DNA of 6,511 nt from NCBI GenBank assembly GCA_001602885.1, contig LUZH01000179.1:1-6511 (forward strand), given 5' to 3'. Both the position numbers and the translations under genes were made by a program. The notes under the pieces were generated by a model. That model searched no databases, was not told the DNA's origin, and was given only the letters and a program-made list of their open reading frames with translations. Every line of letters begins with the position of its first letter. Within the stretch, counting starts at the first letter, position 1. Shown here piece by piece: positions 1 through 6,092 of the stretch. This stretch comes from Bacteroidales bacterium Bact_16 (GTDB lineage Bacteria > Bacteroidota > Bacteroidia > Bacteroidales > UBA932).

Positions 1-484
1 CGCAGAAGAGGGCCTGCTCGACCACGCTCTTGGTGGCCGCCACGGCCTCCTCCCAGCCGCAGCCGAGCACGTGGCCCGCGGCGCAGGCCTGCTGGATGGG
101 CGTGTCGGGGTTGGCGCTCAGCGAGAAGGTCTCCTTGTTGCCTTCGGCCTGCAGCTTGCGGGCCAGCGCGAGGGCTTCCTTGGTCCGGCCGGAGTTGGAG
201 TCGACCAGGACGGTGAAGCGGCTCAGGTCATATTCGGCGGCCTGCCGGGACCCGTCGGTCTGGATATCGGCGGCGAGGCCCCAGCGCAGCGACACGCGGC
301 GGGCGTTCTTGGCCGGGAAGATGCGGGAAGATCCCTCGCCGGAGAAGAACATCCTGCCCGTCTTGCGGACGGAGTCCGCGACGAACTTGGAGCAGTCAGG
401 GTCGAATTGGGCCACCGTGGGGACGGTCCCCATCATTTCTTGCACCAGGTAATACTGGGCATACTTGTTTTCTTTCAGGTTCAT
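1..484 (-). CDS. SIS-domain sugar isomerase, N-terminal part (cut by left edge)
   Basis: The 161 visible residues begin MNLKENKYAQYYLVQEMM and form the first part of a SIS (sugar isomerase) domain protein, a cytoplasmic family that binds and isomerises phosphosugars. FFSGEGSSRIFPAKNA (residues 46-61) sits where GlmS- and AgaS-type proteins have their first sugar-binding loop. VDSNSGRTKEAL (94-105) matches the SxSGxTxx phosphate-binding motif, and EEAVAATKS (145-153) matches the conserved VASTK segment of the GlmS isomerase domain. GlmS and AgaS relatives carry two SIS domains, so a second probably lies beyond the window. The ATG follows the stop of the DUF4954 gene by 10 bases, with only A/T-rich sequence before it, so it is almost certainly the second gene of that operon. 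No glutaminase domain precedes the SIS domain, so this is not GlmS itself. The family is clear; the substrate is not. Confidence 0.9.
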   Translation of the reverse strand, partial: MNLKENKYAQYYLVQEMMGTVPTVAQFDPDCSKFVADSVRKTGRMFFSGEGSSRIFPAKNARRVSLRWGLAADIQTDGSRQAAEYDLSRFTVLVDSNSGRTKEALALARKLQAEGNKETFSLSANPDTPIQQACAAGHVLGCGWEEAVAATKSVVEQALFC

Positions 485-494
485 AAATCAATTT

Positions 495-2699
495 TTATAT
501 GCGCTCACGCAGCTCTTCGAGGCGCTTGAGGTTGACCGCGGTCTCGGACCGGATCTGCTTGACGAAGCTGTTGTCTTCCAGCGTGCCGATCGCGGCGACC
601 ATCTCCTCGGCATTGCGGTAGGTGGCCTTGCGGAACGGGTTCTCGTGGTCTTTCTGACGGGTGCGGTACACCTCGTCGCAGATGAAGCGCTGGATACGCA
701 TCTCCGCCTCGATGGCCTGCTGCCAGGCCGCCGCGTCCATCCGTTCGACGCCCATCAGGCAGCAGAGCGAGAGATAGGCATGGCGCAGCTTGTCAACGGG
801 GTAGCGTCTCCAGATGTCATTGTAGCGCTTGTGGATGTCTTTCCAGGAGGCCAGCTTGCCGCTCCGGATATCGGCGCGGATGCGGTCGAATTCGGTCAGC
901 ATCATCAGCTGCCCGCCCAGGTTGATCCACTCGCGTTGACGACGGCTCTTGAGGAATGCAGACAAGGAGGTGAGCGTCTCGCCCGGATTGGCATCCAGGT
1001 AGTCCATCACGTTGACCATGGCGTAATGCACGAGCATGTCGCCATAGGCGTGGTAGGCCCGCCAGGGTTTGCGGATGAGCGCGGGGCGCTTGCTTTTCTC
1101 CATGCCTTCGCCGAATACCTCAAGGGCGTCCACCGTCCCGGAGTCTCCGTTGAGCAAGTCGCGGCCCTTAGCCCGCAGCTGCTCGTCTTTGAGTCTGTCG
1201 AAGGATTTATTCTCTTTGCGATACCAGGCCTTGGCCGTCCAGAGCTCCAGCAGTTCGCGGGCGTGGATGACCTCCTCCATGCTGTCGGGGGCGTAGGTAT
1301 CGAACTCGATATTCTGATTCTTGGTGATCCGCTTGTCGCGGGTCTTGTATTTCCAGTTGTTGCGCGCCAGCGCGTAGAGATTCTCGCTCCACCAGAAGCA
1401 GGGCGTGATCTCGAGCCGGTCCTCCTTGGCGTTGTTGCTCAGCAGGGAGAACGGGAGCGGGATGTTGAGCTCGGCAGGATAGTCGGCCTTGGCGAGGAGC
1501 GTGTAGCTGGCGAAGACGCTGGAATGCTTGATGCTCGTGCACAGGCCCGGCCAGAAGCCGCGGCCGGCGACCACTTCGTTGTCGTTGGTGCGGCTGTTGT
1601 GGTTGGAGCCGATGGTCGCGCCGGCGGCCATGTTGCTCTGGCCCTTGACGCAGGCGGCCACCAGGAAGGAATTGTTGTGGTGCTGCTCGTGCGCCGGGAA
1701 GATGAGGTTGTTGAGGACCTCGCAGCAGGAAATCGTGGAGTTGTCGCCGAGGATGGAGTTGATCAGGCGGGCGCCGAACTTGAGGGCGCTGTTGTTGCCG
1801 ATCACGAAACGGATGGCCGTGCAGGAGTAGAAGACACGGCTGCCCAGGCCCATGATGCCGTTGACCATGATGACGTTCTCGCCGATCTGGGACGGCTCCT
1901 TCTCGGAGGAGTTGATCGTGATGTTCTTGAGCTTGCTCGCACCCTTGATGTAGCAGGCGGCGCCGATCTTCGCGTCCTTGATGATGGAGGAATTCTTGAT
2001 CACGCATCCCTCGCCGATGGTGCCGTAGTAGCCGCGATGGCTGTCCACGGAGGCCTGGGTGATCTCGCGGAGCTTCTGCTGCAGGGGCTCGTCGTCGATG
2101 TACTTGGCCCACATATAGGCGTCCGCCGTCGTCATCCCGTCGAAGGGATAGACGGCGCGGCAGCCCGTCTCGTTCATCACCTCGATCTTGACGCGGACCT
2201 CCTCGGGCTCGCCGTCCTTGATGACGCCGTTGCCGAACTTGGCGTGGTCCGTGGTGCACATCTCCTCGATGTTGAAGAGCATGCAGCGGTTGCCGATGAT
2301 ATAGTGGGAGAGATAATGGACGTTGTGGATGGCGCAGTCGTCGCCGATGTCGCAGGAGTGGATCGAGGAGTTGGTGATGCCGATCGGCAGCCGGAGGTCG
2401 TGGAACTGGAGGCCGTTCTCGGTCACGCGCCCGATGCGGACCGTGCCGTAGAACTTGTTGTTCTTGATCCCGTGCGGGCGGAAGTCGTCCGTGACCAGGA
2501 TGGTGTCCCAGCTGGCGGCCGTGTTGTCGTTCATGACCAGGGTCTCGATCTCGTCGCTGGTGAGGTGCCGCCAGCCGCCGCGCGGCTTGCGCACCTGCTT
2601 GTTGCGGATATAATACTTATCCTTCCCTTCGGGAATGAATTTGGGATCGATCCAGCCGTTGATGAGCTTTTCGGGAGGTAGAACAGTGACCTTTTCCAT
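495..2699 (-). CDS. DUF4954 family protein with left-handed beta-helix repeats
   Basis: This 734-residue protein is of unknown function. I recognise it as DUF4954, a family found in Bacteroidota and some spirochaetes. Residues 80-145 and 225-400 are rich in hexapeptide-like repeats (for example GTIGEGCVI, AKIGAACYI, QIGENVIMV, SILGDNSTI), the pattern of a left-handed parallel beta-helix as in GlmU- and LpxA-type sugar nucleotidyl- or acyltransferases. Two polar patches could form an active site: EQHHNNSF (338-345) and GSNHNSRTNDNE (364-375), the second followed by GRGFWPG (379-385). The remaining third (about 470-734) is predicted helical and charged, ending in a coiled-coil-like RSETAVNLKRLEELRERI. 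There is no signal peptide or membrane segment, so it should be cytoplasmic. The ATG at 2699 is preceded by a good Bacteroidota -7 box and lacks a Shine-Dalgarno site. The SIS gene 10 bases downstream suggests a shared role in sugar-phosphate metabolism; this is inference. Confidence 0.88.
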   Translation of the reverse strand: MEKVTVLPPEKLINGWIDPKFIPEGKDKYYIRNKQVRKPRGGWRHLTSDEIETLVMNDNTAASWDTILVTDDFRPHGIKNNKFYGTVRIGRVTENGLQFHDLRLPIGITNSSIHSCDIGDDCAIHNVHYLSHYIIGNRCMLFNIEEMCTTDHAKFGNGVIKDGEPEEVRVKIEVMNETGCRAVYPFDGMTTADAYMWAKYIDDEPLQQKLREITQASVDSHRGYYGTIGEGCVIKNSSIIKDAKIGAACYIKGASKLKNITINSSEKEPSQIGENVIMVNGIMGLGSRVFYSCTAIRFVIGNNSALKFGARLINSILGDNSTISCCEVLNNLIFPAHEQHHNNSFLVAACVKGQSNMAAGATIGSNHNSRTNDNEVVAGRGFWPGLCTSIKHSSVFASYTLLAKADYPAELNIPLPFSLLSNNAKEDRLEITPCFWWSENLYALARNNWKYKTRDKRITKNQNIEFDTYAPDSMEEVIHARELLELWTAKAWYRKENKSFDRLKDEQLRAKGRDLLNGDSGTVDALEVFGEGMEKSKRPALIRKPWRAYHAYGDMLVHYAMVNVMDYLDANPGETLTSLSAFLKSRRQREWINLGGQLMMLTEFDRIRADIRSGKLASWKDIHKRYNDIWRRYPVDKLRHAYLSLCCLMGVERMDAAAWQQAIEAEMRIQRFICDEVYRTRQKDHENPFRKATYRNAEEMVAAIGTLEDNSFVKQIRSETAVNLKRLEELRERI

Positions 2700-2720
2700 G
2701 GTTATCTTGTGTTATAACAT

Positions 2721-2730
2721 ACAAATATAC
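2721..2730 (-). promoter_or_regulatory. Promoter -7 box of the DUF4954-SIS operon
   Basis: On the minus strand the sequence is GTATATTTGT, containing a perfect TAnnTTTG, the -7 element of the Bacteroidota primary sigma factor. By the usual spacing transcription would begin near 2718, giving a leader of about 19 bases before the ATG at 2699. The matching -33 TTTG is not clear: about 20 bases upstream there is only an AAAGATTTTC-like A/T stretch. The identical 10-mer lies in front of the flippase gene. Confidence 0.7.
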
Positions 2731-2763
2731 ATTATACAACCCGAAAATCTTTCTTCATTCGGC

Positions 2764-2797
2764 AAAAAATGAAGGGTCCTGCTTCACAGCAGGACCC
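2764..2797 (-). terminator. Rho-independent terminator of the flippase-isomerase operon
   Basis: A perfect 10-bp stem, GGGTCCTGCT (2774-2783) with AGCAGGACCC (2788-2797), encloses a four-base loop. Read on the minus strand it is followed by TTCA and then six T (2769-2764). The + strand has no T-tract after the stem, so it serves minus-strand transcripts, here those coming from the isomerase gene that stops at 2877. It also insulates the DUF4954 promoter just beyond it. Confidence 0.85.
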
Positions 2798-2816
2798 CCA
2801 AGCAATTCTAACCTAA

Positions 2817-2850
2817 AATTAAACCTATGAAAAAACTATTCGGTTTAATT
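2817..2850 (-). other. Inverted repeat with possible short-RNA promoter
   Basis: AATTAAACC (2817-2825) and GGTTTAATT (2842-2850) form a 9-bp inverted repeat around a 16-base loop, in the A/T-rich tail after the isomerase stop codon. On the minus strand the region also reads TTG (2859-2857), 18 bases, then TAGTTTTT (2838-2831), a 7-of-8 match to the Bacteroidota -7 box TAnnTTTG. If it were a promoter, the transcript would run about 64 bases to the terminator at 2764. It may equally be only a structured 3' untranslated region. Function is unproven. Confidence 0.35.
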
Positions 2851-2876
2851 CAGTTGCAATATCTGTGCCATTATGG

Positions 2877-3557
2877 TTATTCGGCGAGTTTAATTGTGAT
2901 GATTTTTACATCCTGCACCGGGCAGTCACGGCGGTCGGTCTCGACGGCGGCGATCTTGTCGATCACGTCGATGCCTTCGATGGTCTCGCCGAAGACGGTG
3001 TATTCGCCGTCGAGCTGGGCGCAGTTGCGCTCATCCTGGACAAGATAGAACTGGGAGCCGGAAGACTCCTTGTAGGGGTTGACGGCGTCGCCGCGGCGGG
3101 CGGCAGCCAGGGCGCCCTTCTTGTGGTTGTGCGCAGGCACGAACTCGGCGGGGACGGTGTAGTCCGGGCCGCCCGTGCCGAAGCGCGGCTTGTTGTTGGC
3201 GTCCTTGGTGAGCGGATCGCCGGCCTGGATCATGAAGCCGTCGATGACGCGGTGGAAGAGGATGCCGTCATAATACTTCTCCAGGGCCAGCTTCGCGAAG
3301 TTCTCGCGGTGCTTGGGCGTGTCTGCATACAGTTTGATCTTGATGACACCCATCGAGGTGATGATGTCGAAGACCGGCTCGGCCGGCAGGTTGGCGATTT
3401 TGTCCATCGTGCGTTGGGTTTGTTCCGCTGCCGCGACCGAGTCGGCGGCGGCCTGCGCCGCTGCCTGCTCAGCCTTCTTGGCGGCGTTGCCGCCGCAGCT
3501 GACCAGCAGCGCGGCTGCGCCGAGGCAGCAGAGGGTAAGGGTTAATAAACGTTTCAT
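2877..3557 (-). CDS. Cyclophilin-type peptidyl-prolyl cis-trans isomerase lipoprotein
   Basis: This 226-residue enzyme catalyses cis-trans isomerisation of prolyl bonds during folding, here on the extracytoplasmic side of a membrane. MKRLLTLTLCCLGAAALLVSC is a lipoprotein signal with lipobox LVSC, so Cys21 should be acylated. An Ala-rich, probably helical tether (about 24-50) leads into the cyclophilin domain (61-226). Its hallmarks are FHRVIDGFMIQAGD (101-114) with the catalytic Arg103, SSGSQFYLV (165-173) with the Phe of the active site, and LDGEYTVFG (182-190). The positions of human CypA Trp121 and His126 are Gln181 and Tyr186, so low cyclosporin sensitivity is expected. After Cys21 come GGNAAKK, with no acidic surface-export signal, so a periplasm-facing location is likely. 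Its ATG overlaps the flippase stop as ATGA, implying translational coupling, and a terminator follows at 2797-2764. The family call is secure; client proteins are unknown. Confidence 0.96.
   Translation of the reverse strand: MKRLLTLTLCCLGAAALLVSCGGNAAKKAEQAAAQAAADSVAAAEQTQRTMDKIANLPAEPVFDIITSMGVIKIKLYADTPKHRENFAKLALEKYYDGILFHRVIDGFMIQAGDPLTKDANNKPRFGTGGPDYTVPAEFVPAHNHKKGALAAARRGDAVNPYKESSGSQFYLVQDERNCAQLDGEYTVFGETIEGIDVIDKIAAVETDRRDCPVQDVKIITIKLAE
3554..3557 (-). promoter_or_regulatory. ATGA stop-start overlap coupling flippase to isomerase
   Basis: On the minus strand the four bases ATGA hold the isomerase start codon (3557-3555) and the flippase stop TGA (3556-3554). No Shine-Dalgarno-like sequence precedes this ATG, so re-initiation by ribosomes finishing the flippase is the likely way the isomerase is translated. 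Confidence 0.85.
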
Positions 3558-5005
3558 ATTGCTTTTGATGATTTGATTTCGCGCCAGGCGACAAGGATGT
3601 ACAGCCCGAGCAGCAGCGTCCCGACGGACATCTGCAGCCAGGCGGGCAGCGTCCGCAGCCAGAACCAGTAGATGGCGAACATCGCGCCTGCGACCAGCAC
3701 GAACTTGCCGATCGCCTTGAGGTCATACGGGATGGGATATTTCTTCTGCCCGAGGAAATAGCTGATCAGCATCGCGATGCCGTAGCCGGCAAAACCGCCC
3801 CACGCGCAGGCCCAGTAGCCGATCTTCGGTACGAAGAGGACGTTGATCCCGATCATCACCGCCACGCTGATGGCGCTGATGACGGCGCCCCACCAGTTCT
3901 GGTCGGTGAGCTTGTACCAGAAAGACAGGTTGAAATAGACGCCCATGAAGATCTCCGCCATCATCACGACCGGGACAACCCCGAGGCCCTCCCGGTAGGA
4001 CTTACCCACGATATGCTGCAGGATCGGCATATAGATCATCACGGCCAGGAATGCCAGCAGCGTGAAGATGACGAAGTATTTGGTCCCGTCGGCAAGCGTA
4101 GCGGGATTCTGCTTGTCTTTGTTGTCTGCGAAGACGATGGGCTCGTAGGCATAGCGGAAGGCCTGCGTAAGCAGCGCCATCACCATCGCGATCTTGACGC
4201 ATCCTCCATAGATGCCAAGCTGGACCGCTCCCTCCTCGCCCGGCATCAGCTTGGGAAGCAGGATCTTGTCTGCCACCTGGTTGAGCACGCCCACGAGGCT
4301 GAGCAGCAGCAGCGGCCAGGCGTAGACCAGCATCTGCTTCGCCAGCCCCTTGTCGAAACCATATGCGATGCCCCGCATCTCCGGGATGAAGAGGAAGGAA
4401 ACCAGCGTCGTGCAAATAAGGTTCGTCAAGAAAATAAGCCCCACGCCGTAGTTGCTCTGGATGAAGAGGTCATGCAAAGCCGGGGAATTCGGCATCACGA
4501 GGAAGATGAAGAGGTTGAGCAGGATGCTCGGAATGATGAAGGCGAACTTCAGCGCGACAAAGCGCAACGGCCGCTTCTGCTGCCGCAGGCGGCTGAACAT
4601 CACCGCCTGGAACGCGTCCTGTACCGTGATCAGTACAAAGATGCCGACATACTCGGGGTGGGCCGCATAGCCCATTGCGCCGGCAACCGGACGCAGCAGA
4701 AGGAGGACGGCGGCCAGGAAAAAGAGGCCCACGCCGCCCACCATCCGGAGGGCGTTGCTGTAGACCATCCTGTCGTCCACGCCGGGCTTGCTGCCATAGC
4801 GGAACAGGGTCGTCTCCATGCCGAAGGTCAGCAGCGCGAAGAACAGCGCCGTGTAGGCGTACAGGTTCGTGACGATGCCATAGCCCCCACTCTCCACGGG
4901 AATGATGTGGGTGTGGGGAATCACCAGCAGGTAATTCAGGAACCGGCCGACGATGCTGCTCAAGCCGTAGAGCGCCGTGTCTTTTGCTAGACTCTTCAGA
5001 TTCAT
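3554..5005 (-). CDS. Oligosaccharide/polysaccharide flippase (MATE/Wzx-type membrane protein)
   Basis: This 483-residue inner-membrane protein is of the polysaccharide biosynthesis/export type in the MOP (MATE-like) superfamily, which moves lipid-linked glycans or related lipids across the cytoplasmic membrane. About 14 hydrophobic segments can be picked out (roughly 9-31, 43-65, 84-106, 116-136, 148-172, 185-207, 228-248, 262-284, 308-328, 341-361, 370-392, 395-417, 432-450, 455-473), the usual number for the family. The opening KSLAKDTALYGLSSIVGRFLNYLL and FGMETTLFRYGSK (61-73) resemble Bacteroidota members of the family. The next Met (residue 63) lies past the first helix, so the ATG at 5005 is the start. 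It is the first gene of a unit with the isomerase. No glycosyltransferase or capsule gene is next to it, so the cargo cannot be inferred; peptidoglycan precursor, O-antigen, capsule and glycoprotein glycans are all possible. Confidence 0.92.
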   Translation of the reverse strand: MNLKSLAKDTALYGLSSIVGRFLNYLLVIPHTHIIPVESGGYGIVTNLYAYTALFFALLTFGMETTLFRYGSKPGVDDRMVYSNALRMVGGVGLFFLAAVLLLLRPVAGAMGYAAHPEYVGIFVLITVQDAFQAVMFSRLRQQKRPLRFVALKFAFIIPSILLNLFIFLVMPNSPALHDLFIQSNYGVGLIFLTNLICTTLVSFLFIPEMRGIAYGFDKGLAKQMLVYAWPLLLLSLVGVLNQVADKILLPKLMPGEEGAVQLGIYGGCVKIAMVMALLTQAFRYAYEPIVFADNKDKQNPATLADGTKYFVIFTLLAFLAVMIYMPILQHIVGKSYREGLGVVPVVMMAEIFMGVYFNLSFWYKLTDQNWWGAVISAISVAVMIGINVLFVPKIGYWACAWGGFAGYGIAMLISYFLGQKKYPIPYDLKAIGKFVLVAGAMFAIYWFWLRTLPAWLQMSVGTLLLGLYILVAWREIKSSKAI

Positions 5006-5012
5006 ACGAAAG

Positions 5013-5022
5013 ACAAATATAC
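5013..5022 (-). promoter_or_regulatory. Promoter -7 box of the flippase-isomerase operon
   Basis: The minus strand reads GTATATTTGT, with a perfect TAnnTTTG (5021-5014), identical over 10 bases to the box before the DUF4954 gene. It begins one base after the T-tract of the preceding terminator. The expected transcription start is around 5010, leaving only about five bases before the ATG at 5005, so the mRNA may be nearly leaderless. The -33 position falls inside the terminator stem and shows no TTTG. Confidence 0.65.
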
Positions 5023-5049
5023 AAAAAATCCGGCAGGGCGCCGGATTTT
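5023..5049 (-). terminator. Rho-independent terminator of the PepSY-like lipoprotein gene
   Basis: On the minus strand AAAATCCGGC (5049-5040), a five-base loop and GCCGGATTTT (5034-5025) form a perfect 10-bp stem, and the T-run covers 5028-5023. It lies 30 bases after the lipoprotein stop codon and directly abuts the flippase promoter box, so it separates the two transcription units in very little space. Confidence 0.88.
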
Positions 5050-5079
5050 CTGTCTGTCAATGCTTCAGTCCAAAACGGG

Positions 5080-6006
5080 TTACAGGGAACGCTCAGCGAA
5101 CCAGTTGGTGACGGTAGTGGTCTCCGAAACAGGGCCGGAAAGGCCGAACAGATTCATCTGCGGCGTCTCCTTGTAATAGAACTGAGTCGGTTCGTAGTAA
5201 CCATCCCGCACATCCTTCTCACAACGGGCCTTGAATTCGTCCCAGACATATTCCGGCACGGCGCTGCGATCAATCAGCCAGGACGTTCCGTACCAGTCGT
5301 CCGCCGACTGGTACGGCTGATAGGCATTCTTGAATTCGACCCGCTTCTGGACGCCGTCGTGGAAAATGAAGAACACGTCGGTCCCGCCGTCATTGACAAG
5401 CGCACGGACATCACAGCCCTGATAACGCTCCCGGATAAAGCCCAGCAAGTCATCAAAGCCGACAGTCCGGGCGAGTGAGTTGTAGTCGCTCTTGACGTGA
5501 TCGATCAGATTGCCGTTCTCATCAATCACGGCGGAGTGAGTGCCGACATGGTTGGGGCCAAGATCCGTGTAGAAGGTGAATTGGTAATAGGTATCCTCTA
5601 TGCCGCGGCGCGAGAACTCCATGATTCCTTCGCGCTTGCCGAAGAACGCAATGGGCGCCTCCAGGCCATTGCTCATCTTGTTGAAAGTCGCCAGAACAAG
5701 GTCAGGAAGATCCAAGAACTGGTCTCTGGCATATTCACGGGCGGTCATCTGCCACTCACCATCCTGATAGATGACCCGTCCGCTGTGTCCGGCAGGGTCT
5801 ACGAACTCGATGTTGACGCAGTTCCCGTCATAGTCCGCATAAGTAACTTCGGAATCACTCCCACAACGCTGGTAGAAATCCTTCTGGAATTCATCGGGAA
5901 CATTGGCTTTCGTGAGGATTGTTTCCGGGAAATCCTCGGACCCGCAAGAGCACATAGCTCCGGCAACGCAAAAGAGCAAGGCTGCCTTCAAAACTGATGC
6001 TTTCAT
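5080..6006 (-). CDS. Putative lipoprotein with tandem PepSY-like repeats
   Basis: I do not recognise this 308-residue protein as a named family. It starts with a lipoprotein signal, MKASVLKAALLFCVAGAMCSC; Cys21 is the better acylation site (preceded by Ser), while Cys19 has an unfavourable Met before it. The residues after it, GSEDFPE, resemble the acidic surface-export signal of Bacteroidota lipoproteins, so outer-membrane surface display is possible. The mature part looks like four modules of a short helix then beta-strands: from 36 (VPDEFQKDFYQRC), 100 (LPDLVLATFNKM), 183 (GFDDLLGFIRERYQGC) and 250 (VPEYVWDEFKARC). The first and fourth share the pattern VPxxxxxxFxxRC. The layout, with segments such as GRVIYQDGEW and SAVIDENGNLID, recalls the PepSY-like (beta-lactamase-inhibitor-like) repeats common in Bacteroidota secreted proteins; this is by eye. 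The gene stands alone between two terminators and looks less GC-rich than its neighbours. No enzymatic motif was seen. Confidence 0.82.
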   Translation of the reverse strand: MKASVLKAALLFCVAGAMCSCGSEDFPETILTKANVPDEFQKDFYQRCGSDSEVTYADYDGNCVNIEFVDPAGHSGRVIYQDGEWQMTAREYARDQFLDLPDLVLATFNKMSNGLEAPIAFFGKREGIMEFSRRGIEDTYYQFTFYTDLGPNHVGTHSAVIDENGNLIDHVKSDYNSLARTVGFDDLLGFIRERYQGCDVRALVNDGGTDVFFIFHDGVQKRVEFKNAYQPYQSADDWYGTSWLIDRSAVPEYVWDEFKARCEKDVRDGYYEPTQFYYKETPQMNLFGLSGPVSETTTVTNWFAERSL

Positions 6007-6040
6007 AAGTAGGTTATTTGATACGGAAGGCCAAAACTAC

Positions 6041-6068
6041 AAAAAGAGGGCCACAGGGCCCTCTTTTT
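6041..6068 (-). terminator. Rho-independent terminator of tsf
   Basis: AAAAAGAGGGCC (6041-6052) and GGCCCTCTTTTT (6057-6068) are perfectly complementary over 12 bp with a four-base loop. On the minus strand the stem ends in five T, 24 bases after the tsf stop codon. The symmetric A- and T-flanks would let it act on the + strand too, but no + strand gene needs it. Confidence 0.9.
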
Positions 6069-6092
6069 ATGATAAAACAGCCTTTCGGCGAA

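Noticed and set aside
465..2681. A 738-codon open frame on the + strand, antisense to almost all of the DUF4954 gene
   Set aside because: It is a shadow: its translation is a monotonous mix of Val, Leu, Ala, Asp, Gly and His, as expected opposite a GC-rich gene with strong third-position bias. The minus strand shows recognisable repeats, a promoter and a downstream partner.
2827..3048. Short + strand frame starting ATGAAAAAACTATTC, giving a signal-like MKKLFGLIQLQYL start
   Set aside because: All but the first 17 codons lie antisense to the well-supported isomerase gene, no + strand promoter box is visible before it, and the product matches no family I know. The ATG falls in the loop of the inverted repeat at 2817-2850.
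4013..4990. A 325-codon + strand frame opposite the flippase gene
   Set aside because: It has a low-complexity Glu/Asp/His/Gln-rich translation typical of the strand opposite a membrane-protein gene, and the minus strand encodes a clear 14-helix protein.
6003..6040. Possible promoter of the lipoprotein gene: TTTG-N20-TACTTATG on the minus strand
   Set aside because: The would-be -7 box overlaps the ATG itself and has one mismatch, so the transcript would start inside the gene. No better box was found; the gene may rely on a divergent promoter or on read-through from tsf.
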